A DNA stretch of 64,000 nt, taken from positions 191,973 through 255,972 of the forward strand of contig VWZL01000357.1 of the NCBI GenBank assembly GCA_013396915.1, read 5' to 3'. The stretch is from Stercorarius parasiticus. Its lineage: Eukaryota; Chordata; Aves; Charadriiformes; Stercorariidae. Shown here piece after piece: positions 1 to 11,820 of the stretch. A program made the translations under genes and the position numbers. The notes beneath the pieces are model-generated. The model searched no databases. It saw nothing but the letters and a program-made list of their open reading frames with translations, and was not told where the DNA came from. Every line of letters starts with the position of its first letter. Position 1 is the stretch's first letter.

Positions 1-109
1 GCTCTGAGCAACCTGATCTAGTTGAAGATGTCCCTGCTTACTGCAGGGGGGTGGGACTAGATGGCCTTTAAAGGTCCCTTCCAACCCAATGCATTCTATG
101 ATTCTATGA
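1..109 (+). mobile_element. CR1 LINE, 3' tip, cut by the window edge
   Basis: This is the last ~110 bases of a CR1 non-LTR retrotransposon. Visible marks are a GC hairpin (CCCTGC at 32-37, five-base loop, GCAGGG at 43-48), the phrase GGTCCCTTCCAACCC, and the terminal repeats of ATTCTATG near 93-108. It matches 33796-33903 with only about six differences, so the two belong to one subfamily. The 5' part lies outside the window. CR1 copies are normally 5' truncated and lack target-site duplications, so no border can be set on the left. Confidence 0.93.
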
Positions 110-3100
110 AAAGGAGAGGAAGCTCAGCTGTCACTCCTCTGCTGCTGGAAACCTCTGGATATTAGAGTAGGTGGAAAATGGGAGTCAGGGTCAGACATTT
201 CATGCCACACCTTCTGACGTGGCATCGGGCACCCACACATCCCTGGACAACCATCTTTGCAGCCTCAATTGCAGCTTGTAACTGCATTGTGCCAGCCAGG
301 GACAAGAGGGAGAGACAGCCACAAGGCGTGTCTTTCTTTTCCACATGGCAGCACCTCAGCACAAGCTATGGAAGCAGCAGAGGCAATCAAGAGCTGAATA
401 GGAGGGAGGGTGCAAAATGATTGAGACCAGGAGGGTAGCAAGCTTAGGAAGCAGGACAGCAGTGAGAGGTGAAGGATCTCCTTACTAGAATAAGAACACT
501 GCTGCATAGGAGGGAGGCTCTGGGTCAGAGAGGCTGTGGGATTGACAGACCACGCTGCCCACTGCAAGGAAAAAGCAACTTTTGATGGCAGCTGTTGATG
601 ATGGCTCAATGGGTCAGACCTCAAGGGTTGCTATTTAAGCAACGATCTGCTGACTGCTCTGAGAAGCTCGAAAAGGAGAAACTAAAGCAGCATCCAAGTA
701 AGGCACAAGAATGAGGAAGAACAAGCCCAGCTTTTGTTAGAGTATTACGAAGTATTCACCATATGATATAACTATACTCTGGATAAGTAGCTTGATATGT
801 TTCTTCTTATCCAACCAGGACATAGTTGGCCACTCTTGCAACTGTCCATGAAAACTACTTTAAAAAAAAAAAACTATGAATCTATCAATGTTATAACAAA
901 CAAAGGATAAGATGAAACATTGAAAAAAGGTCTCTGCACAGAAAAATACTGCATTGGCAGGAATCGGTAAGAAGGTATTTTATCTCCTTCCACACACCTC
1001 AAATACCAGTGAAAAGCCCCAGGAATCCTGTATGCAGCACATGGATGAAAGACAGTGGAGCTGAGTTACACTTCTGCTAGTCATGCTGTAAATTTTGTAA
1101 GACTACTTCTTCCTGTGTTACAAAATAGGGTTGTCCTTAGTCCACTCTGCCAGATTAATTGGCTTATTTGCTTTGAATTAAGGCATCACAACTAGTTTCT
1201 TGGCCTTATTTTTTCTCTTCAGTGTTCCTCACACACTTCTGCATCTTCCTGCGGCTGGGACAGGGTGGGAAAGGTAGCCTCCAGTTAATAGAGGAGAAAA
1301 CAAGGGGCCTGCTTTGTTCCTATAGAAACCAGTAAGAGTAATGACACTGACTCCAATGGACCCTTAATTATCAGGAAAAGGTGGCTTTTGAAGAGATAAT
1401 TACTGCTACAGGTCTCAGTGTTATTTAATTACCCATAATGGTAATCATAGCCACTATACACCATTTCATTCTTCCATTCTACAGTATATATCAAACACTT
1501 TGCAGAACTGTGAGCACAGGAACAAAACACAAACAAGTGTAAGGAGGTCTAATTAGTGAGCTGATGTCTCAATCACTCGCCAGGCTGATCATTATCAGAC
1601 TCAGTAATTTTCCTGGTCATTCTATTGAGTTTTCCAAAAGAAAAAAAAAAAAAAAGAAGAAGAAAAGGGACACAGTGTCCTCAAAACAAGGGACAGATTC
1701 TGCCACACTTACTCCTATTGAATAATATTATGTCCCATAAGCTCTTCATGCAAGTCAACTGACAAAAGGTTTCTTACAAGTAACAGGGGCTTCAGTAAAA
1801 CATGTGCCTAGCAAAGTATGACATAGTGTGAGCAGAGGTGGAAGAAGAAATCCTGCATAAATCTTAATCATGCTTAATGATCCGTTTTTCATGTGACAGC
1901 GGTGATCTCACTGGCCACGTAGACACATGCAAATTCAGAAGTATCAGTGTGAGAATATTAGGTCTTGACTGCAACCTGTCCTAATACTTGACACGCACAA
2001 AAGTATTGGTGTATCTCTTTGAAGCGGTGGTATGACATAGCACAATTTATAAGGTCATTTCAGCTGCTGCATGCCCAGTTTGGGAGTGAAACAACCACCT
2101 CTTTCACAACATTTTTACATCCTGCTCAAGGAAAAATAACAGGTTTTTCAAGCTCTGAATAGTTATAAATCTGGAAAAAACTGGGCCCTCAAACTAAGGT
2201 GTTTCTTCCTCCCAATCAATTCCCTAATTCAGTCTTATTCACCAGTTCACAAGGATCCTGAATGTCCTGCTTTCATACTGAAGATAATTTCCTCGGTATT
2301 GCAAACAGAGCATTCAGAAGTCTCATTACAAAGAGGCTTTCTGAGCAGCGGAGCCCGTAGCCTTACGCAGAATCTCAATTCCTTTTTTAACCTTCACAAA
2401 TAACTGAAAACCTTTCAGGCAACAACTTTCAAATTTTTTCTCCTTAGGTATTCACTCAGCTGGAAACGTTAATCTCAAGACTCATATGTTTCTACTTTCA
2501 GCATCTTCTGGAGGGTTGTTTTTTTTGGAAGCTTCTGAAATAACACTGTCTTTTTACCAATGAATCTTCGAAATTGTTTTCTCAGATTCTCTTTTTAGAT
2601 TTCTTGCCAGTTTAATCATAACAATATCCTGATTTTAATCTCCAAATATGCCTTCTTTCTAAGGTGATGCTTCAGGTTATATCACTAACCTTTTCAATAG
2701 ATCAGGGAGTCAGAGGTAGGAAATGTAGGCACTGAGTCTCTCCCTTATTCTCAGACATTCTGACAGAAGACAAATTCAGATTGCTTCTTTTCCTTTCAGG
2801 GATGTTTGAGATATTTAGAAATTCTTCCAGGTATCAAGAATTAGACTCCGTATAAAATGCAAAACCTTTCTGATTCCCCTTTGGAACTAAACTGAGTCTA
2901 CTTAGGCGTGTGCAGAGCTCACCCCCTGAGAAAACACAAGAAGATAGGAGGATGAGAGGTCACGCTCTCTATGAGTAAATCCCACTCAAACTGTCCAGTT
3001 TGTCAAAGATACCTTCATCACTCCCACCTCGTTTATACCTCCGCTGTCAAATAACAATGCCTCTCAACGGATCTGGGTACAGCTATTTGGTGGTGAGGTG

Positions 3101-4676
3101 AGTTTAGACTGGAGGTGCTTGAGCAAGTAACATTCCTAAAATCCTTATTCCCCACAATATTAGGTTACAAGAAAGAGGGGCAAAATTACAGCAAATGAAG
3201 CAGGGAGCCTAGTCCAGTGTTCAGTAAAGACCCAATAGTCAACACTTCTAAAAGGCACTAAATCAGCAAAGCCAGATTATATTCTGCATGACAAGGAGCG
3301 GGAATTTAGCCCTTTTCTGTTCTTTTTAGTAACTCTTCTGGCTGTTGCAGAGCATTTATCCATGGGCTGAGCCATGTACATAGAAATCATGCAGAGGCTG
3401 CTCCAGCTTGACAGCTCGAAGTCTAGGACAACACAAGGGTGAAGACCACTTCTTTTCCATTGATGAAAATGCAAAGGCACACCACTCACTACAGTTCAAA
3501 CTGCTCAACACTAAACCTCCTGACCAGAAAATATAGGCCGTCCATGGTATGAACCTGCACAGTCTGTGTGGAGCCTCTCTCTTTACAGGAGATTTTTGAA
3601 AAATGTAATAGCTGTCAGGTGACAACTTCTGTCTCTGTTTCCAAGGTGCTAAGAAAACTAACCCAGAAACCACCCCTAAGCACAGCTCAGCTCCTGCTGT
3701 CACGTACCAGGACTGACACCTTACCACAAGTCAAGACACTATAGGGCAGCCAGTTTTCCAGAGTACCAGCTCAAAACGTTACTGACATTTAAAAGTGTAC
3801 ACTAATTTAAAGACCTGTTTTTTCTAACTTTCTACAGTAGTAGTCTGGTTTTCCCACTGACATTTCATAGGAAAGGATGGAGTCCCTGCTGACAGTCAGG
3901 GTCCTCACACCACCCTTTTCAGGGGCTCATGAGCATGGTTTTTGTACCAGTTTCCTAGACAGGGTCAGCGGCTCCATGGCTGTTTGACAGTAGAGCTGAT
4001 AAAAGTTGCAAAATATCTTACAATATTGCTAAGGCTATTTTGTATGTGCAAAGGTTTGAGAATACACCTGGCATTCAGAAGGATGGAAAGGCTTCTGCAG
4101 AGTCAGTCCAGCACAAAATCTTACTGGTTTTAACACAGTTAAGGCTGCTAGTGAAGTGGTATGGGGGCTTAAAAAAAAAAGCCAAAGGTAATAGGTACTT
4201 ATTTACAGAGCTGCTGAGTGCTCACTGACTTCTACCAATGGGGCACCATTAGTTCCTCTCTTACAATGATAATTTCAAGCAGAAACACACAAACCCCACT
4301 CCCTCCATGAACCTAAAAAACCTATACTAACATCTAGATATATAAGGTAATGGCCCACAGATCTAGAGAAAATGATTTTTCCTTATCTCTGTATATGTTT
4401 TTTACTGGGCCACATGGGTCAGAGGAATATCTGAACAGAGGAATATCTAATGGAACTGGTGATTGAAAGAAGGCTGGAGAGTTTCCCTTTGAAAGGAAAA
4501 CATCACTCTGCATTTTGGAAGTGAGTAATTTCAGTATTAACACCATTGCATTATATTATACATACTCACCAAAGAGATGAGTTTCTCAATATCTGACTTC
4601 TGTGAGAAAAGCTGATTTGCACAGGTTTATGCACCCTGAGTTCCCAAATACACTGTGGAGGTACATGTTTATACAT
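110..4676. other. Non-coding, single-copy-looking DNA
   Basis: No gene or recognisable young transposon was seen. The stretch is AT-rich with a purine tract at about 1635-1668 (A run followed by GAA repeats). Open frames here (such as 265-624 and 3356-3727, both minus) reach at most 123 codons, have no recognisable domain and overlap each other on opposite strands, which is what chance frames do. A phrase near 1348-1362 (ACTGACTCCAATGGACC) resembles a word common in old sauropsid interspersed repeats, but the flanks do not let me name one. Confidence 0.5.
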
Positions 4677-4819
4677 TCATAGAATCATAGAGTTGTAGAA
4701 TCATAGAATCACAGAATGGTTTGGGTTGGAAGGGACCCTAAAGATCACTTAGTTCCAATCCCTCTGCCATGGGCAGGGACACCTCTCACTAGACTTGGTT
4801 ACTCAAAGCCCCAACCAAC
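4677..4819 (-). mobile_element. CR1 LINE 3' end
   Basis: Read on the minus strand this ends in degenerate repeats of ATTCTATGA (complement at 4677-4714), preceded by the CCTTCCAACCCAAACC word and the hairpin TCCCTGCCCATGGCAGAGGG (complement of about 4760-4779). Homology fades after 4819, at the usual CR1 phrase about leading up to GGGGCTTTGAG. It is a severely 5'-truncated copy of about 140 bp, with no coding part retained. Its hairpin loop differs from that at position 1, so it is a different subfamily. Confidence 0.92.
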
Positions 4820-7079
4820 ATTCGTCTTAGTAAAGAAAATGGCTAAAGATATCTCACTTTTAAGGAAAAGAAAAAAATGTAGACCTTTTATTTCATCAAA
4901 ATTTCCCATTCCAGTGGTCTCTGTTTAGCTAAGGTTTTCACAACTCTGTCTGAATGCTGGGTAGATTAACTGCTTTAATTAAGGTTTTAAAGGAATAATG
5001 TCTGACAAAATAATTTTCCTCTGAAGAAGAATTCACTCCTGCTTTCTGACCTGGAAAATCCTGTTGTATTCTAGAATTCATAGCTGTTGAGCCCTACTGC
5101 TTCTGTTTGTATTTATCCTGGCACCCAATCTGATGCCTCATAGGTCTTGCACTGGAAAAGACAATGAATTCCAAATCTATACCACTGGTAACACCAACAT
5201 TGTTTGAAATGTAATTTCATTGCAATTGAAAGCTTAATATCACCCAAAGTTTGCTCTCATGTGATGGAGATGTAATGAATTATGCCTACTAATGAAATAA
5301 ATGGGCATATTTTTTTCCATCTGGGAGGTCAAAACATCGCAAATCTGCTTCTCCAAGTTCCTCATAGCCTGCATAAGATAAACTGTGTCTCTGAGAGTCA
5401 GCACAGCCTTGGGTATAAACAGAGTAAGTGCTGTTCAGACAGAGATGAAAGAATGTAATGAATTTTGCTTTATTGACTTCTAGGGGAACTCTGGTTTTTA
5501 GCCTTGCTAAATTCCAGATGCAAAGTTGTTCTGAACTCTCCAGTGCAGACTTCCACTCTGCAGCACACGTGTAGATTCACAATGAGGGCAGAAGATACCA
5601 AGGCCATGGGCTTTGCTGAATGCCTGAACAGGTCTATGTCACCAGCTGCTTAAAAGCATTTGAGGATTGCCGGCCTCTTCATGGAGATGGCTCTGCCGTC
5701 GTATAGGATGAGACCTAGTAACCATGTTACTGGTTATTGCACTTTGAAGAAGATATTCTGTTTTCTTTTCTTTTCACTGAAGGTCTCTGCTACACTAAAT
5801 ATGGTTTATGTCTTGCTGATACCATAACATTATTAAACTTTCCTAGTCAAACTCCTTGCTGGTGTGGATGTGCTAAACCAGTTTTGTTGTTGTTTGAGAA
5901 AATGATACACATTTGTCTACACATTATGAAAAAGAAATGTATATGCTTTTTTCTGTTAATTTTCTATGACAATCAAGTCTACATTTTTGGTATGCTTCTC
6001 CCAACTGCAAAGCAAAACCATTTGGAGGGTATCGGTGATGTCAAAGGTTTCGTAAGAGAGAGGTTTTGACAGATGACCTCTTAGTAATAGTCCCCACCTC
6101 TCCAGACAGACACTTTCCTGCTTAAAGGTGCTGAGATTTATGCTTAGTAAAGTAGCATTTGTACTGACCTAAGGGGGCTGACAGATACTCCAACCCACAG
6201 GTATTACATTCCAGGGTCAGTGAGTTTTGAGAAGGGCAAGGAAATTCTTCCCATCTGGCTACAAAGAGAGAAAATTCACACACAAGGGCTTGCAAACTGA
6301 TGCTTTCAAGAAAAAACAGTAAAATCCAGCCCAGATGACTATCAAATGCAGGGCCCTTCCACCTGCTTTGGGAACAGATCTCTCAAGAGAATCATCATTG
6401 TAGAAGCACTTTAATGACATTTTTTACTGCATTCATATATTTTTGCATTAATACATTCCAAAAGTATTTTGAATGACTATTCCAGTTCCTTGTGCCCTTG
6501 GTGGATCCGTTTGACATTTAAAATTCAATCTCTATTGAGGATGCACACGGATGAAATTTATTACATAATGAATATGAAATGCAATAACGCACAAACTTAT
6601 GCCTACAGTGTCTTAATCCTCAAAAGGGAGATTCAGATCCATGCAAGGCAAGGTGGAAAATGTTTGCCAAATACTAAGTGACAAAAACACTTCCTCTTCC
6701 TTTTTAAATAATTTGCCAATAGATGAAACTACTTCTTGGGAGAGTTTTTGTGTTATTCACCATAATCATTTGGGACTTTTTTTAGATCAAAACAAATTGA
6801 TTGGGAGTCTAATTGTTGATACTGGAAAGCATGAAAATATCCTTTTCTTGGTTGATTTCCATACTGCTCCACTGAGTGAAAGTGTTAACACAACACAGGC
6901 AGGGAACACAGAAAAGACTAGTAATGTTCTGCCAGAGTTTTCATCCATGAAGAGCCCCATATGTCTTCAGTCTGATTCATCTTTCATTTTAGATCAAGAT
7001 AATTTAACTAGGTGAAAAAGTAACAAGAAGAAACCACTAATAGGACTAACTGCTATACTTATCAGACTCTTTGCACAGT
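4820..7079. other. Non-coding, single-copy-looking DNA
   Basis: No transposon or exon is recognised. Two open frames of 110 and 124 codons lie at 5737-6069 and 6641-7015 on the plus strand. The second has an unremarkable composition, no signal peptide, no membrane segment and no motif I know, and there is no clear splice acceptor or donor pair around it. I treat both as chance frames in AT-rich DNA. Confidence 0.45.
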
Positions 7080-8680
7080 CCTATAATCTGCCATTGTATC
7101 TTTGCAAATCTCAGTATTGCAAGTCTTCAGCAGGTCTTCATAGGCAGCAATAATTTTCATTATGTTTAAGAATTTTATACCGTCATCAGATTTTGTCACC
7201 TCTTCATTCATGCTGGTTTCCTGATCATTTACAAAAATGTTGAGTGGCACAGATCAGAGTGGGACCTCATGTTCAACCTTACTTTCTGCTCTGAAAACTA
7301 TCCATTTATTTTTGTTGATTTCTAGTGTTTAAGCAGTTATTAATTCATGAGAGCACCTTCCTTTTCCATTCTCTGATTGTTTCATTTCTTTAAGAGCATC
7401 CGCTGACAGACCTTGTCAAAGTTTTTTCAAAATTTGTGTACACTAGATAAACCAGACCCTCTTTTCTGTTGCACCTCTTGAGCCTTTCAAAACTAAAGAT
7501 TTTGTAAGGTATTACTTTCTTCTACAAAATTCTAATATCATCATTATATTAATATTTATTTGTGTGTCCATTCATTTTTATTCTTTGCTATTATTTTACC
7601 AATCTGACAGATATCTTCCTTTCTAATGTGTAGTTCTCTAGAGCATTCTTAGACTTATTTTAAACAAATCAGTACCATTTTTATCCCTTTGTATTTGTCT
7701 GGTACTGTCCTTCAGTAATCCTTACGTGCTTACACCAGTTATCAGCCCCATGGACTCTCTGGCAGGCTTCCTACTTCCGATATGGATTTTAAAGGCTTCT
7801 TTTTATGGCTAGTTTAAATGCTTTTAGCAATTTTCTCATAAAAATCTTTTTTGGCTTGCCTTGCTATGAATTAACTTTTAACTACCCCGAGTTTATGTGT
7901 ATTTCTACTTTCCTCATTTGAGCAGACTTTTAAAGATGTCTTCTTACTTTCAAGATTCTCCTTCTTTTGCTTCCTTTAGCACAGCCTTTTTCTTTTAGAA
8001 GACCCTCTTCAAGTCCTTTCTGATTTATGATACACTTTTCTGAACCTAAAACATTGATTTGTGATGCACATTAACTCTGATACAAAAAATTAGCCTGAGT
8101 CTCTGTGCTGTCTGCAATATTTTTATGCTTTTAGCCTCTTTTTAGTTAACCATCTGCTCACTTTGGGGTAGCTTTAATATCATGCCAATTCAGGTTTTTT
8201 TCACTTACCAGGATATTGAATCTGACTACACTGTTACAGGTGCCTGATAATTATGTCTTAAACCAGTCCCTGTACATTGTCCAAGATTAAATCAGGAGCT
8301 GCTTTTCTACAGGCAGGACAATGTGCTCTAAGGAGTATATCTAATGGTGTTTGCGCACTTAACTTCCAAAGACCAATTCCATCTAGATGACTTTGTGGTA
8401 GGTAGCATTCCATGGTCACTGGCTTTCTGCAGTCACTGGCACCACTGGTTACATGGGCTGTCATTCACGTGGCTGTCATGTTCTGCTCTGCCCATTTTGG
8501 TGTGGAATTTCCACCCACAGGAATCCCATCGTACAACTTGTTACATCATGTCATTTCATCTATATTGTCTGATAGTTTCTGTAATTTATTCAGCCTCTTT
8601 CCCAGTGGAAATATCTGCTCTGCCATTCCTATATATTTCGTGCAGCATTAGTAGTGTCCTTCTGAAATTCTGCCTTCCAC
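7080..8680 (-). mobile_element. Ancient CR1-superfamily LINE ORF2 remnant
   Basis: On the minus strand this follows the order of CR1 ORF2 as I know it from turtle and bird copies. The endonuclease-derived part is at about 8680-8230 (words around 8275-8300, 8460-8480, 8630-8660), the linker is at about 7960-7740 and the reverse transcriptase part at about 7480-7150. At 7250-7212 the minus strand reads LNIFVNDQ, the counterpart of the CR1 motif FNIFINDLD. The upstream palm region and the stretch that encodes the fingers can be followed only as scattered words. Frameshifts and stops are everywhere, so it is long dead. Divergence is far greater than for the other CR1 copies, which suggests insertion before modern birds diversified. 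Borders are approximate. Confidence 0.7.
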
Positions 8681-11439
8681 ATACTTTCTAAGATGCCTAC
8701 AAAGTAATTTTTTTTAACGCAGGCATCCTATTTCACCCGTTTTAACTTTCAGGCTTACAGTCCAAGTATGTCACCTCAAAAAAATGCCATGTTTAGGCTC
8801 CAAAAATTGGTCTCTGTATTTCAAAAGTGTCAAAATACCTCACAGACATGCATGGGAGCTGCTGATCATGCTAATGAAAACAAATCCTTCAGGCACTTAA
8901 CTATGGACTTTAAGCATTCATGTTTGGAAGAACAGAGAAAATCAAACAAAAAATGAACAGAGATCTGTGCACATTGTTTTGCAGAGAATATCACTCTTTA
9001 AGTTAAGCTGTAAACTTGGCACACCATGGGCAATGAGGAGATGGGCTTTATAAAACATATGACTGAAAACTATCATCTCCCACAAATCTGGGTTATAAGA
9101 CTTTGTGAAGCCTTGCTGAGTTTCTAGCTTTAAAAACTGTTGTGCAGCATTGCCTTCCCAAAAACAGGTTTGCTCATCTAGAAGTGATAAGATTAGTAGG
9201 TACTCAATAAATACATAGCATTTAAATATTTCCATAAAGGAAAAGGTTCAATTTTTTTCACCTTGAAAATACATGCAGAGTTATAGCTATTGTTTACATT
9301 TTATTATACATTTCTATAATATATATGGTTTACAACAGTACTTGTTCGTATAAAACTGGACTTTGTTAGCACAATCATAACAGTGTAAGACAATTAATTA
9401 CAAAAAAGACGACAAAATTTTAATGGCAATTTAGCAGTAGCACAACATGCAATGAGTGCCTGTAGGTAAAGATTGAGTCTATGAGCTCCAGGAAAGTGTG
9501 ATTATAAGACTGATCGATATATTATTCCAATAACTAATCAAAACAGATACTCCTTTCTGTGGCTGCCATAAATCAACCATAATTATTTTGACCTAGATTT
9601 TTTTTGTTGCTGTTCTATGAATTCCTTATACCATATCATTGTGTTGCCCGGCAAATACTTAGTGTGGAAATTCCATCTTGCTGTGATTTTTGTCTTTGCT
9701 TTTGTCTTTGCTTATTTGTTCTCACACACTGAGTGGAAGAATGCAGACTCACAGGAACTAATGAGGTAATTTGTAAACCTGTCAGCAAAAGACATCAGAA
9801 TTAATCTAGTGGTGGTCTGGTGAAAGGGGAGATGAGGATTACAGGGGCCTCATTTCACCACTGCAGCAAAATCCTTATTTCTACATCAAGCCAGGATTTT
9901 ACTTGCATAGGTAAATCTCAGAGCTTGATGTTCCTACTCTGCAGGAATACATGACTGCCAGCCAACAGGCATCCACAGGAGGCCTGAAGTAACACCTGAA
10001 TTCCCTCTTCCCCTAAATCCCACATGAAACTTCTACGTTTGTGCTGCATATTTCCGTTTTTGTGTTTCCTTGCCAGTAGCGCTATACAGGGTATAAACTC
10101 TGCAACAGATGTGATATTCTATCTCCAGCAGTCCTATTCTTTTCATGAATGTCTGCTTGGGGCCCCCCTGAAGGAGACTTCTCAGGGACGAAATTGTGCC
10201 AAAACCCATAAGGGCTGTTTATTGCCATATTACTTTTACTCTATATGATTCTTAGCAACAATACATGCTTTTGAGAATGTATTAAGCGACAAAGCAGGAC
10301 TTTATTCTTAATGTTTCGTGTATTTTATTTTCTTAAGAGGAACCAAGGAAAGCAGTCCATCATGTAACTTCGTGCTTGTTAGTTTTATTCTGCAGGGAAG
10401 TGAGAGGGATCTTCTACATCTGTTGTTGTTCTTTGTTTTTCATGGGGGAGCAAGAAGCCTTGCTGGCTTTGTTGTTGCTCTATTTTTCCTACTCACACAG
10501 TCAGGAGAGACATCTGGAGAGAAGGCTATGAAAATGTATGGAAGCAGAAAGGCTGTGAAAGGTAAGAAGGGAGGTGGTTTTATAATAACCCATGAGAACA
10601 GTTTCCCAATGGGAAAACAATCTTTGGAGGAGAAACTACTGTGTGAAACTTAAATGACAAGATGCTTGGATAATCCTTGTCTTACTTGTATTATGAGTTT
10701 CCAGGTAATTCATGAGCTATTGTGAATAACACCAATTTGTTTCATTATTCTATTGCTTGGCATGCTTTATCAGTATCTGGTTACGTGGTTCCGCGCTGTT
10801 GCTGATCCCCACTGGCTATCTGATGATTCATCAATGCCATGCTGAGCAAAGGGCCATTGGGATAAGTTTTTGCCTTGCAGTGACCAGACAGAAGTGAGTT
10901 CTGTTTGACTTTTGCTTGACACGGATGCTCAGATCCTTGGTGTCTCATGGTACTACCACTATCTCTCCTAAGACAAACTCACCAGAAACAGATGAGACTT
11001 CAGGAATTCTTACAGGTTTGGATGACACACATACTGTATACTTGAGTTGACTGATTTATTGACAGGTCTCAGAAGAATGTTTAAACCCTCATGTCATGCC
11101 ATATTCTCATTTTCTCAGTTCCTTGAAGACTCCCATAATAATAAGGATGGAAAAAAATAATAATTAATCATTATGATTTAATCAGAATCTTCACATTTGG
11201 TTTATACTTTAGAGAGGAGAAAGCAGAAAAGTTGATCTCTTGCCCTGTAAATAATAAGTACATGCATTATGACTGAGGCAATGGGTTTGTCAAGGATAGA
11301 TCTTGCCAAGGAAATCAAATGTGCTATCACAGGATAAAGTTTTGTGGGGTAAAAAAGGAAGAAGTGGTTATCATATAAATTAACTTTAGTAAGGTTTTAA
11401 GGGCATAATTCAGAGGAAAGCAGCTTTCACAAGTCTTGA
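8681..11439. other. Non-coding, AT-rich, single-copy-looking DNA
   Basis: No exon or repeat is recognised. About 9240-9640 is a long AT-rich block with few repeats and a TATA-rich core near 9317-9330. It could be an old 3' untranslated region or a conserved element, but nothing in the sequence decides this. The open frames at 8942-9235 (minus, 97 codons) and 10318-10653 (plus, 111 codons) show no domain. Confidence 0.45.
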
Positions 11440-11820
11440 AAACATGACCTTCAAGGAACTCAGGTATCTTGGCACTAGAAAAAGAATGTTGAACAAGGTA
11501 TATGAGAAAAATATAAAAGTATTTGAAAAGATGGTACAAAGAAGAAGGAAATAAATTTCTTCCCAAGTACACAGTCAGTAAGACAAGACACAACTTAAAC
11601 AGATGCACAGAAGAGTCTGGGCAGACATGAGGAAAAATGAGAAAAGCAAAGTTAATTAAACACTGAGATGTACTATTGAATGGATAAATGGTATCTCCAT
11701 CATCGGACAGTTTCAAGAACAGGCTGGACAAACAGTGGTCAAGAGTGATACAACTTGATTTTGCCTTTCAAGTGGCTGATAGAGTAGATGATATCTTAAG
11801 GCATCTCCTGATCTTTCAGC
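11440..11820 (+). mobile_element. Old CR1-type LINE, 3' coding end remnant
   Basis: Plus-strand words follow the C-terminal part of CR1 ORF2 in order: an aligned stretch at about 11455-11490 corresponding to the segment [10 protein letters not shown], a helix-rich part to about 11560 (AAATAAATTTCTTCCCA at 11549-11565, the usual KFFLS-type word), then TATCTCCATCATCGGACAGTTTCAAGA at 11690-11716, corresponding to the ESPSLEIFK region, and GGCTGGACAAACA. About 90 bases at 11570-11660 do not align and may be an insertion. Copy is degraded, with no intact frame and no surviving ATTCTATG tail. Confidence 0.5.

Noticed and set aside
6641..7015. 124-codon frame as a possible exon
   Set aside because: No acceptor with a polypyrimidine tract and no donor at plausible places, and no recognisable domain.
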